DNA of 64,000 nt from NCBI RefSeq assembly GCF_022952855.1, contig NZ_JALJDX010000218.1, forward strand, positions 93,946-157,945. Reading direction: 5' to 3'. Below the pieces are notes generated by a model. That model was not told the DNA's origin. It was given only the letters and a program-made list of their open reading frames with translations, and searched no databases. Shown in pieces: positions 25,180 through 36,300 of this stretch (positions within the stretch are counted from its first letter, which is position 1; every line of letters begins with the position of its first letter). A program made the position numbers and the translations under genes. This stretch comes from Pseudomonas sp. RGM2987 (GTDB lineage Bacteria; Pseudomonadota; Gammaproteobacteria; Pseudomonadales; Pseudomonadaceae).

Positions 25180-25405
25180 ATCAGCCGATAGGGTTTATGC
25201 CCAAGGCCATGGCGGACGACTACCCGCGATCCTCATAGAAATCCTACGCGCCCCTCAGAGACAAGCGCCTTGCAGCATCCGAAGGATGGAGTCTATAGTC
25301 CGCCCGTCGCCCAAATGGCGATTCAGGTTTGGCGACCTGACACTAGAGAATGCGCAAGCTGATGGCTTTTTTGCAGTCGCTTGTGCACCCGCAAAGTCGT
25401 TCTAT

Positions 25406-25483
25406 GGCGGCTGTGCGCGGGAGACCCTAGGGTCTGCCGGTTCTCTATTGCCGGTTCGCCAACCTGCGTACAGCTGTCACCCC
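25406..25483 (+). ncRNA. C4-like antisense RNA, copy 2
   Basis: Sequence identical to copy 1 (16350-16427), with the same potential target sites at 25324-25335 and 25487-25495 in the leader. Confidence 0.65.
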
Positions 25484-25535
25484 ATCGTTTGGCGACGTTT
25501 GAGTGACGGCATCCACTTAAATAGAGAGCCAAAAC

Positions 25536-25808
25536 ATGAACCGATATATGCCCATCACCGGCATCGACATTACCCCAGCAACCCTGCTGATCGACACCGA
25601 AGCCCCACTCGACGTCCTCTTCGAAACCGCCGACTACCGCATCCGCACCGTGACGCAGCTACTGGAAAACATCGCCTTCCGCTCGGATATGAGCTCCGAT
25701 ACCTTGGTGCTTTCCGACTTTTGCAAATTGCTCACGATATCGCTACGCGATGGGTGTGATGTGATGGATGTGCTTGGGAGACGCTTGCGGGCGCAGGCAG
25801 CGGAGTGA
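25536..25808 (+). CDS. 90-residue protein following the C4-like leader, copy 2
   Basis: Encodes a product identical, or virtually so, to the 16480-16752 protein. The few nucleotide changes seen are silent, and the stop is TGA instead of TAA. Silent-only change between copies suggests both are under selection or the duplication is very recent. Helical DUF3077/DUF6124-like small protein of unknown function, followed by its own terminator. Confidence 0.8.
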   Translation: MNRYMPITGIDITPATLLIDTEAPLDVLFETADYRIRTVTQLLENIAFRSDMSSDTLVLSDFCKLLTISLRDGCDVMDVLGRRLRAQAAE

Positions 25809-25810
25809 AG

Positions 25811-25839
25811 AAAACGGGCGGCTTGTGGGCCGCCCGTTT
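25811..25839 (+). terminator. Rho-independent terminator
   Basis: AAAACGGGCGGC-TTGTGG-GCCGCCCGTTT stem-loop, the counterpart of the terminator at 16756. The stem bases have changed in a compensating way (GAC/GTC to GGC/GCC), which supports a functional hairpin. Confidence 0.8.
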
Positions 25840-25856
25840 CGCGCTCACAAATCGAA

Positions 25857-26432
25857 TCAGAGGCCAGATGCGCTCGGGACGGGAATACGCTCCTGCGGCT
25901 GCGTGACATCGTAGACATGCTGCTCACAACCTGCCCCGATGATCACGAACTCCACCAGGTAAACCTTTTGCTTCTCCGGCTTGAAGGTAGAAATCATCGG
26001 GCCACACGCATAAACAACCCGCTCGGTATAGCGATAGTAGTTCGAATCGTAGACCCGCGACTCACCGATCACTTCAACTGTCTGCCCAGGATCAACCTGC
26101 ATTTCCAACTGGGGGAAGCGTTTGACGGCTGCGCTGTTGGTCACCTCGTTCATTTTGGCGATCCAGCCGAATACCTTGCCACGGCCGGAGTCAACTACTG
26201 TCCCCAATATCTCGGCACGCTGATCAGTGTCAGAACTGCGCCGCACGGAAAACTGCACGGGGTGAGGGAACCCTGTCGACTTCATGATGACCTTGGCATG
26301 ATCCGCGTCAGCCACGACCTTGGTTTGCTGCAACTGGACACCGTCCTTGAGCAGGCTTGGTGAAGAGTCTCTGACGTTTGAATGACAGCCTGCCAGAGCC
26401 ACGGCTAGAACTATAAATATGATTTTCTTCAT
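25857..26432 (-). CDS. Putative lipoprotein
   Basis: 191 residues from the ATG at 26432 (AGGGAAG ribosome site 6 nt upstream); the frame opens 24 codons earlier without support. Lipoprotein signal MKKIIFIVLAVALAGC, with C16 as the acylated cysteine. The rest is a soluble beta-rich domain (HAKVIMKSTGFPHPVQFSVRR, VIGESRVYDSNYYRYTERVVYACGP) with two further cysteine sites. No family recognised. It lies between the repeat cassette and the CDI immunity gene on the minus strand. Confidence 0.8.
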   Translation of the reverse strand: MKKIIFIVLAVALAGCHSNVRDSSPSLLKDGVQLQQTKVVADADHAKVIMKSTGFPHPVQFSVRRSSDTDQRAEILGTVVDSGRGKVFGWIAKMNEVTNSAAVKRFPQLEMQVDPGQTVEVIGESRVYDSNYYRYTERVVYACGPMISTFKPEKQKVYLVEFVIIGAGCEQHVYDVTQPQERIPVPSASGL

Positions 26433-26911
26433 GATTACTTCCCTGCAAAACTTGAAAATCAGAGGACCGTGGAATATGTACAGCGATGCTAGAACAAGGT
26501 GCAAGTTTTCAAAATCTTGTTATTAATGAAAGCAGAGCCTAGCCTGACCTACCTGACTGTGTCGAACTACGAACGATAAAACGAAGACCTCAGGCCTCCC
26601 CTTACTGACCAAATCACGTCGATCAGCAAGGGCAGATATCAGGAAACAAGGCATGCCAAACACATTGAGCAAGCGCCATTCAAATTCACCCCCTTTCATC
26701 CATCTAAGAAATTTACTACTTGCGAATGCCCTCATTTTATCTGCGAATTCCAAATTAACTAGCCATTCGAAAAAATCGTGATCTGACCGTTTTCTCCTTA
26801 AAGTCTTCTTTGCGCAAAAAAACAACAAAATACCAACTTATGCAACAGGGTTAACATGCCAATTTTTTCTTGTAAAAAAATACGCTCAAGAAACACAATT
26901 TATGCTCCCAT
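26433..26911. other. AT-rich gap without a supported gene
   Basis: 479 nt downstream of cdiI. A 101-codon minus-strand frame at 26523-26828 (FFEWLVNLEFADKMRAFASS...) has no ribosome site and no recognisable family. It may be the remnant of an older immunity gene displaced by exchange of the toxin end, but this is speculation. Confidence 0.4.
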
Positions 26912-27367
26912 CTATTTTCTTACCAGCTTCTTTTCGATTTCTTGTTTCAAGAAACGCGGTACAGGTGTATCCACATAGCACTGAGCCATTTCAAATGGAT
27001 CAACAACCCGGGCAACAACTCCATCAAACGAAAAATCTCCAACCACATACTTAGCAAATGTTGGTGACGATGGATCTTTATCAACCAACCAGAGGCCGTC
27101 GTAGAGACACACTAGGTATTCCCCAATGTAATACCCCATGCGAGTGATGAGCCAAACCCTATTCTCTTCACTGATAACAGCGTTCATAAAGCCACTATCC
27201 AACGTAGACAGAAATTTTTCAGGCCGATTCAGCACTTCGTGTGGTTCATCAAACCCCAAGCTCTTACAAAAATCATGAAGTACCGGCATGCGTTCCGCTT
27301 TGAACAAATCAAATCCAGCGACACGTCGTGCTAGTAGACTTCCCGGTGTTTCGCCAGCTTTAACCAT
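26912..27367 (-). CDS. cdiI: CDI immunity protein
   Basis: 151 residues from the ATG at 27367 (MVKAGETPGS), which has GAGGTG 6 nt upstream; the frame opens 5 codons earlier inside the cdiA end. It starts 15 nt after the cdiA stop, the normal cdiA-cdiI layout. The protein is soluble (VLHDFCKSLGFDEPHEVLNRPEKFLSTL, GYYIGEYLVCLYDGLWLVDK) and not assigned to a named Imm family. AT-rich like the toxin end. It should bind the CdiA C-terminal nuclease in the cytoplasm. Confidence 0.82.
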   Translation of the reverse strand: MVKAGETPGSLLARRVAGFDLFKAERMPVLHDFCKSLGFDEPHEVLNRPEKFLSTLDSGFMNAVISEENRVWLITRMGYYIGEYLVCLYDGLWLVDKDPSSPTFAKYVVGDFSFDGVVARVVDPFEMAQCYVDTPVPRFLKQEIEKKLVRK

Positions 27368-27382
27368 CACACACCTCAACAA

Positions 27383-30300
27383 TCACTTGTGAATAATTAT
27401 ATCAATTTTGTTCAGCTGCAGAATTCTCGAGAGTTCTTTCGCGGGTGGTGCTTCTAAAAATATCCATTTTGGCTCATAACCCTTAACGGCATCTCGAAGA
27501 TAAAGATCTTTCTCGATCTGGGCGTAGATTTTTTCAGAGAGCGGTACTTCATTCAGGTTTCCCGTAGAGCTTATAACCCGCTGGTACGTCTTAACCTCAT
27601 TTGCGGCAATAGTGCCATTGGGCATATCTACAGGAGCATCGACATAGCGCCCGCCGGTACCTGGGACCGGATAGTATCGTTGACCTGTCGACCCGTAAAG
27701 CTCTTGAACGTAAGTTTCTCCGGCCTCCCATTTCTCCCGACCACTCAGATTGCGAACATCGTCCAGTGTAAAGGTTTTCGCCCCGCTGTCGGTTAACATT
27801 AATGGCTGAGCGATATTTTTATTGTACGATTTAATTGAGCTAGCACCACTAGGCTCAACTATTTTCATGACATCATCACTAACCGTAACTACACTTCCCT
27901 TAGGAACGATAACACCTGTGTTAAGCGTAAAGTCCTCCGAAAGACGCACAGTAGTATTCAGTTGGATAAATCGGCTTTCAACAAACTGCGCTTGGCCATT
28001 AAGCGTAAAGTTCTGCTCATTAAATGACCCACGACTAGGCGTTAAGCCTTTTGCCCCAACATCAACACCCGCCTCCGCCTCCAATCCTGCCGCTTTTTTA
28101 ACAGCCATTCTCTCCAAGACTGTCTCAAGCACCGTCTTCGCAGCCCTGGCACCAGGCATAACCAGCATCGCCGCATCCAGTTCCGGCGAAATGGTTACGA
28201 TTCCTTTCCCGGCCAAAACCGACAGTCTCTGCGCAGCTGCCTCTACATTCGAGTCATAGCTCGACAGCTTTGTAAGTTCACCTGAATGCTGACTTGTCTG
28301 TTCCTGCCCGTACTGACGCCATTGCTCGTACACAGCTCCGGGACCATACAACCCCGCCGCGTTGAACAGTGTTGAGTCATTGAATTGCTTCTCGGTTGCG
28401 GCGAATGCAAAAACTTTTTCGCCATTCGCGATAATTTGACTTCCGTTGCTCCACGTCAGCGGGATTTTCTGTGCCGCCAATTGAGCGACAACGCCTTTGG
28501 CGATATTTAGATCCTCAGTGAAACGCTGGGATTCCGGGTCATTTCCTTGAGACTGCTGAAACAATGCCTCCAATCGTGCAGCGTCAGCCGCATCGACGCT
28601 GCCACCCGCCGCGATCATCAACAGATCTATCCAGCGAGAACTCGAACCTGATTGGCCTAAGGTTTTCTCCAGTTCCTCAGCTTTTTTCTCCAGAACAGGG
28701 ATTTCTTGCTGCTTGTGCAACTGTCGGTTAAAGGCCTCAACGCCATTAGCCGTGCCTCCCGCCACGACCGAGCCGCTAGTGCCCTTATTCGATCCAACCG
28801 TCGCCCCGACCCCCGCCGCAATCAGCGAAGCAAGGGTATCTTGGTCGGCATCCGTCATTGCCGTGCCGCTTAGGGCTTTGCCAATGTAGGGCATCAGCGC
28901 TGCTGACGTGCCAGCCCCAAGCGCACCGCTTTGCACATTGCCACTGGAAAGCCCTATCGCAGCCCCAGCCAATGCATGCAGCATCACCCGCGCCGCGCCA
29001 CCCTCCGCCCAAGCGGCTCTGGTAGCTGCATCCGATTTCGGGTCGGTCGCACGCGCTTGGGCGTAATCACCAATTTTGTGGAAGATATCGCTGGAGGCGG
29101 TATTTGCAACGATACCAACCGCAGTCGCCCCCGTAGCGCCACCCAGCCCCGCGGCAATCAATCCTGAAGCAATGTCTGCCATCAGTTTCTTGTCACCGCC
29201 AACCTGCCAACGCGCCGCTTCTACACTGGCAACCTCAGCCGCCCGAGCTGCTGATTCGGCACCCGGCGAGCCAGCGTCTGCTTGTGCTTTTGCCTCCTGT
29301 CCGAGCTTTTTAGCCTCATCGGCCTTAGCCTTCGCCACCGTGCTGATAACGCCACTGGCCAGTTGCGCCGAGCTTTGAATCAGGTCGATACGCTCCTGCA
29401 TGGCTTCTTCATCGGGCTTGTCCAGCTTCTGATTGGCATTGGCCGTATCACGATTGAGCCCCACCAGGTCGTTAGCGCCCTCGGGGTTACGAACAACGAT
29501 CGTGCCTTCGCTGACAGCACTACGGGTGTAGCTATGGTCATCCTCCTTGAGCGCGACTGGAATACTGCCACCCAATGAAGGACCGCCACCGGTACTGCCC
29601 GAGATGGCTATACCCGCAGACTGACTCTTGATCTCACTGGTGTTCTTGATGTCACTGACACTCAAACGATCCGTGCTGAGACGGTTTTTGTCCGCTGACG
29701 CTTCGCTGGCAATCACAGCGCCCTGCAAGGTCGTGGTTTTGCCCACATTGATGTCGTAGCCGCCAGCGCCGGCAAACAGCCCGCTCTGGTCGGTCACGGC
29801 TTGGTAATTGCTGTTCATTTTGGCGGCGGCAGCATTTACCGATCCCGCCACCATGGAGCCGTAGCAGAATGGCGGAACGCAGATGCTCGCACCGAACCCG
29901 CCACTGCTTTGCTTGCTCTTCGACGACTCAGTGTCCTGACGAGAAAGGATATTCAAATTGCCGCCAATCGACGCCTTGATGGTATCCGCCCGGACCTGCG
30001 CACCCTCTAGAGTGGTGTCGCGACCGCTTTGCAACAACAGTAATCCGGTATCCAGCGTGGTATTGACCTGGGTAACTGATTTGCCATTACCCATGTTTTT
30101 GGCACCTTGGGCCCCCAGGTCCAAGGTAAAACCGTTCTGCTCACCAATGTTGAAGCTGGCACCAATGGCCGTTTTGTTGCTGGAACCGTCGTTTTTGCGG
30201 TCGACGGTGTCCTGGGCGCTTTGCAGCAGCACATCATTTTTTGCCAGCAACAACGTGTTAGCAGCCTTCAGGCTACTACCGGTTATCTGGACATCACCCA

Positions 30301-33300
30301 GGGTCCCCGCCGCTTCCCCAGTGGCGACAATTGATAGCTCCTGACCCGCGTTAAGCGTGCTCTGCTTCGCCGTCAGGCTGCTGTACTCGCTGCTGCTTTT
30401 GCTACGCGTATTGGCCAGTTCAGTACCAATTTTGATCAATGAGCCGTTGCTAGGGGTGCCACCTTGCTTGTTTTTAAACCCGGTGCTCTGCCCATTTGCA
30501 TCCGAAGCCTGACCACCCAGGTTGTAAAACGCGAGAGCGGCCTGGGCGATTTTTACCGCCTTGAGCCGAGGGTCATCTGCATTCTCGGCGGCGTTGTACG
30601 AGTCTCGAATGCTTCTTGCAGTGTCAACCACCGCACCACCGATCACACGTCCTACCGCCAAGCTTTTAGAGCTGTCCTCGGTGGTTTGCCGCGCTGTTTC
30701 AGCGCCTGCCTTGATAGTCACATTGGAGCCGGTAAGGGCCATGTTTTTGGTACTGACCAGATCACTGGCCACCACACTCAACTCACGCCCAGCCGTCAAC
30801 GTCACGTTTCCAGCGCTGGAACCCACCGTACTGCCCGTCAAGGTGGTTTCGTCAGCCGTGCCATTGTGCTTCTGACTGTTGATAAACAAATGCTGATTGC
30901 CAGTCATGTCATCCACGCCCAGCTTGTTGCCCGTCAACACCCCCGTCAGGTCACGATTCTTTTCCTTGTGCATATCGGTGCGCGAGAAAGTGTTCTGCGC
31001 GGCATCGATGGTCAGGTCCCGCCCGGCCTGCACGGCCAGGTCGCCGGTACTGACCAGCGACGAGCCCGTGACCTTCACATCCTGCCCGCCCGCGACGGTA
31101 ACGGTCTCGCCCGAGACAATGCTGCCCACCGCAGTGGTGCGTTTCTCGTCGACCTTGTCCTGGACTTTGCTCGACTTGAATCCACCCCAACTGCTTTTGC
31201 TTTGCTTGCGCTCATGGCGGGCGCCGTCGGAGTCGGTTGCGGCGAGCACTTGTATATCGTTGCCGGCGACCAGTTTCGCCGCGCCTTTGTCGGCCGTTAC
31301 GGCGCTACCCGCCAGCAACAGATTTTCGCCCGCGACCAACGTGTTGTTGCCGCCGGAGCTGACCAGGCTGCCGACGTTGGTGGTGCTCTGCGTTTCATCG
31401 AGGCGGAACTTCTTGCTCGTCGAGGTCTTCTTGGTCTTGCTGTAGAAGCTGTAGTCCTGGTTTTCGGCGGACTTCAGGGCAAGGTTGCTGCCCGCCACCA
31501 AGTAAGCCTCATTGTCCGCGTTGACGGTACTCCCCACCAATGTCAGGTCCCGGCCCGCGCTCAACGTGGCATCCCCGCCCGCCTTGAGTGTGGTGGAAAC
31601 TTGTTGGACATGGTCCTCTACGCTCCTGACCTTCTTGCTCTGGCCGAAGGCATGCTGTTCATTCGCAGCAGGCGCCAGGGTCAAGTTGTGCGTGGCCGCC
31701 ATCACCAGATTCCGCTTGGCGTCGATCTGGCTGGCGACAACGCTGAGATCGCCGCCTGCGTTGGCTTGAAGGTCGCGCCCGACGGTGACCGTGGAGCCGA
31801 GTTGAGTAATGTTCGAGTCGCGATGATTAGCGCCGCGCGTGTGGCTGTCCGATTGCTCGGCGGCGCTGATCGTCAGGTTTCGGGCTGCACGCAACGTAGC
31901 GTCGTTGCCACTTTTGAGCACACCACCGACATTGGCCACATCCCGCCCAGCCCCAACGCTGAGATCGCGACCCGCCTCAATCCGCGCCGCGCTATCAGCA
32001 AAACCCCGTTGCTCCGTCATGTAGCCGGTGCTGCTGGCGTGACGGGTCACCGTCCGTTCATTCGTCACATCCCCAGCCACCGCAACCACACTCACATCCC
32101 GCCCAGCCATCACCCCGCCGGCCCGGTTGGTCAGGTTGTTGCTCGCCAGCGCATCCAGTCGATTCCCTGCTTCCAGCAGACCGCTGTTGACCAGGCTGTC
32201 ATTAGCCCGCGCCGTCAGGTTGCTGGAGGCGCGCAAGGTGCCGGCGTTGTTGAGATTTTTACCGGCGATGAGGCTGACGTCGCTGCCCTGGATCAACGCC
32301 CCATTCGCCGCCAACCGATGATTGGCATTCGCCAGGTACAACACCGGCACCAGCACCTGTTGCCCCTTCACCGTCTGGGTTTCCATCCAGACGATGTCGT
32401 GGGTCAGGGCGGCGACTTGTTCGCTGGTCAGGCTGACGCCCAAGGCCAGGTTGAGTGTGTCCTTGCTGGCGATGGCGTTGTTCATCAGGTACTTGAACAT
32501 GCCGTCGTCGGAGGTCTGGCCGTCGAGGAAGCGTTGGCCGGTGCGGGCGATCACGGCCTGTTGGATCAGGCGTTGTTCGTAGAAGCCGTCGCCCAGGCGT
32601 TTGGCGGCGATGTCCGGGTCGTAGCCGAGGTTGCTCAGCAGGTAATCCGAGCTCATGAACCGGCGGATGTCGGTCAGGGCCGGGTTGGTTTCGATCAGGT
32701 ATTTCTGCGGGTTGGTCTGGAACGAGCGGTCTGGCAGGCCGCGCACTTGGCTCAGGCCGCTGCTTGAGGTCGGGGTGCCGGTGCCTTCGTTCAGGCGGAA
32801 CAGGCCGTTCTGGCCGGTGGGCAGGTCGAAGCCGGGCAGGGTCACCGGGTTGACTTGTTGCTGGGCGAGGTCCGGTGGGAGCTGGCGGTTGACGGTGACG
32901 AGGGTCGAGAATTTCCCATCGGCGTTGGTGTCGGTGCGCGGGCCGGCGCCGACGTAGTGGTAGCCGCCACGGACCACGCCGTTGTTGGCGGTGCCCGAGG
33001 TGCGGATGTCGACCGCCCCACCGGACTGGATGATGGCCGCGTAGGTCTGAGTGTCGCTGGACAGGGCCCGGCTGCTGCCGAACTGAGTCAGTTCGCGTTC
33101 GGTGGTGCCGATGAAGCGACTCATGGCCGCTTCCAGGCCGCCGAGGTCGTTGGCGTTGTAGCCCGGGCTTTGGAGCCAGTACTTGTTGGTGAAGTTGTTG
33201 GCGAGGGTACGCCAGCCACCGGGGCTGCGCGTGCGCTCGGACACAAAGGTGCGCGAGGTTTCGGTGTCGTGGGTTTCGATGCCGATGTTGTTGAGGCTGA

Positions 33301-36300
33301 CGAGATTCGCGGTGAGTGTACCGCCCGCGCCGATGCTGCTGCTTCGGTTGGTCAGGTCGCCGGCCTGGATATTCAGGTTGCCGCCGGTGGTGATGCTGGA
33401 AGCGGCGCTGGCGTCGGTCACCTCAAGCTTTTCGCGCTGGACGATCTGCCAGACGTGGTTCTCCTTGCCGCCGCTGCAATCGCCAGCGTTGACCCCTTCG
33501 ATGCAGGCAACTTCCCTGATCGAGGCGGTGTAGATGCCAGCATCGTTAGTGGTGAGTACGCTTCGCACGTTCTCGATGGTGCTGGCGGCCACGCTCATGT
33601 TGCCATCGCTTTGCAGCGTGCCCGAGCTGTTGACGATACGCGAGGCGAAGCCGCCGAGGCCGTCACGGTCGATACGCAGGTTGCCCAGGCTGTAGATGTC
33701 GGCGTCAACGTTGGTCAGGCTATCGACTTTCAGGGCCATGTCGGCGCCGCTGACGATCAGGCCTTGCTCGTTGCGCAGCGCGCCGGTCGTCACGGACAGC
33801 GCTTCGCCGCTGCCCAACGTGCCCAGGTTGTTGATGCCTTGTGCCGTGACGCTCATACCAGTCGCTGACGTCAGGCGGCCGTAGTTGTTGAGCAGGCCAT
33901 CGGCATGCACGGTCGTGGCCGCGCCGCCGGCAACGCTGGCGTTTTGTTCCAGATTGATCAGCGCGGCCTTGAGGCCCAGCGCGCCCAGGCTGCTCAGGCG
34001 CCCATTGCTCTCGTATTGGCCAGTGAGTTGGACATCGATCAGGCCGTCACTGCCGATCAGGCCGTCATTGCGCCAGTCGACGCCGCGGCCGGTAAAACTG
34101 TTGGCGCTGAGCAATTGGCCGGTGGCGGTCTGGGTGAAGTGATCAACGTTGACGGTCAGGTGCCCAGCCTGGATCGACGTGCTGTTGGTCCAGCGGTCGG
34201 CGTCGAGCGTGAGGGAGCCGTTGGTGATCAAGCGACCACCGGCGTCGCCCAGTTGGGTCAGGTTCAGGCCAAACGCGCCCGCCCCCGCGTGCAGCAGGTT
34301 GCCGTGCTGATTGTTCAGGCCGCCGAGGGTGAAGCCAACGTCGCGGCTGGCGGTTTCCAGGGTGCCGTTGCTGTTGTCGAACAGGCCGCCGATGGAGAAG
34401 ACGGTGGTGCTGTCCTGGTCCAGGGTGCGCAATTGGCCGTTGTGGTTGACGAGACTCGCCGCGAGGACGTCCAGGCTGCTGTCGCCCTCGATGATGCCCA
34501 GGGTGTTGTTCAGCGCGCCGTTGAGGTTGAGGTCGATCTGTCCCGCGCTGATCTGGCCACTGCTGTTGTCCAGATTGAGTGCATCGACCTTCACCTTGCC
34601 GCTGGCATAAAGGCCGCCGCGAGTATTGTCGAAGCTCGCGCTGCCGGTATCGAGCACGGCATCGCCAGCTTGCGCCGCAATGCGCCCGCCGTCGTTGAAC
34701 AGCCCGGCGAGGGCCTTGATCGTCAGGCCCTTGGCCTGGATCGTGCCGCCCTGGTGATCCGGGTCTTCGCCGTTTCTCAGCACGCCCGTAGCGCGCGCCT
34801 CCAGCGCGGCCTTGACGCTGGACAGCACGCCGCCACGGTTATCCAGGTTATTGGCGAAGACCTGCAGGTTGGCGTCCTGGGCGATGATGTTGCCGCCCTG
34901 GTTATCGAGGTCGCCGGCGATATCCACCTTGACCAGGCCCTTGCCTTGCAGCGTGCCCTTGGCGTTGGTCAGGCTGGCGGCAGTGAGCGTCAGTTCGTCA
35001 TTGCGACTGGCAATCAAACCCTGGTCGGCGTTGTTGACCTGGCCGGAGGCGCTGACCAGCAGCTTGCCATTGGCGGCTACGGTGCCTTTGCTGCGGTTAT
35101 CCAGGCTGCCGGTGCGCACGGTCATGACGCCTTGGCTGGATAACTCGCCGCCCCGGTTATCGAGGGCGCCGGTGTTGGTGATGTCGAGGGTTTTGCCGGC
35201 CATCACCAGGCCGGTGAGGTTGTCCAGGCTGCCGAGGATCAGCGTCGCGCTGTCCAGGCTCGACAGTTCGCCGGCGGTGTTGTCCAGCCGGCCCAAACGG
35301 GCATTCAGAGTGCCCTGGCTGTTGACCAGTCCGCCTTGGGCATTCAGCACTTGGTCCGCGTTCAGTTGCAGTTCGCTGTCGGCTAGGATCCGACCTTTGT
35401 TGCGGTTATCCACAACCTTGGCGGTGACCGTGGCCTTGCGCTGCCCACTGAGCGTACCACCCTGGTTGTTCAACGCCTGCGTCGTGGTGACCGTCAGGTC
35501 GCGGCTGGCAGCGACCGTTTTGCCTGCGTTGTTCAGTTGCTTGGCGGTGAGGGTGACGTCACCCGAAGCATTGCGGCTGTTATCCGCATTGACCCCGGCT
35601 TCGATGATCCCGTTGTTGCTGAGGGTGCCACCGCTGTCCAGGTGAATGCTGTCGCGGGCCACCAGGTTGTTCTGGCTGGTCAGGTTGCCCGGAGTTTTCA
35701 CGGTCAACGCGGTGCCGGCGTAGACCGGTCCCTGGGCGTCGACGCTGGCGGCATTGACGTTGACAGCACCGGCAGCAGCGGTCTGGGCCAAGCTCAAATG
35801 CCCATTGGCATCGAGCTGGATGTCGCCGCCGCTGGCGATCAGTTTGCCATCCAGCTTCACCCCGACACCGGCCTCGGTGCCCACCAGTTTGATGGCGCCG
35901 GCGTACATCCCGCCCAGGGCCGAGGAGTCGATGGCGAGTTCCGGTTTGGCACTGCCGTCGTCGGCGCGTGCGGTGGCGTTGAGGGTGGCGGCGTTGACGT
36001 CGTTGCGCCCGGCGACGATGGTCAGGTTTTTCGCCTGGATCTCGGCGTTGATCTTGGCGCTGCGGGTGATGATTTCGAAGCGGTCGACGTTGTTGGCGTT
36101 CAGGCCAGCGCCTTCGATTGCAACACTGCCCTGGTCCACCTGATAGCGGCTGAGCTGACCGTTTTCAATAATCGGCTTGCCGGTGGTCAGCGTTGCCTGC
36201 GGAGTATTGATGAACCCGCAGCCATTGCAGCTGATGCCATAGGGGTTGGCGACGATGACATGGGCCGACTGCCCCGCCACTTCGGTGTAGCCGCGCAACT

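Larger units (their letters stand above)
25239..25808 (+). repeat. Direct repeat copy 2 (C4-like RNA leader plus 90-codon gene)
   Basis: Second copy of the cassette at 16183-16752, in the same orientation. It begins only 60 nt beyond the point where the orphan cdiA loses its homology to the complete gene, so the cassette sits at the truncation breakpoint. Confidence 0.93.

Noticed and set aside
26523..26828. 101-codon minus-strand frame after cdiI
   Set aside because: No ribosome site, no recognisable family and poor coding character; kept only as a note on the gap.
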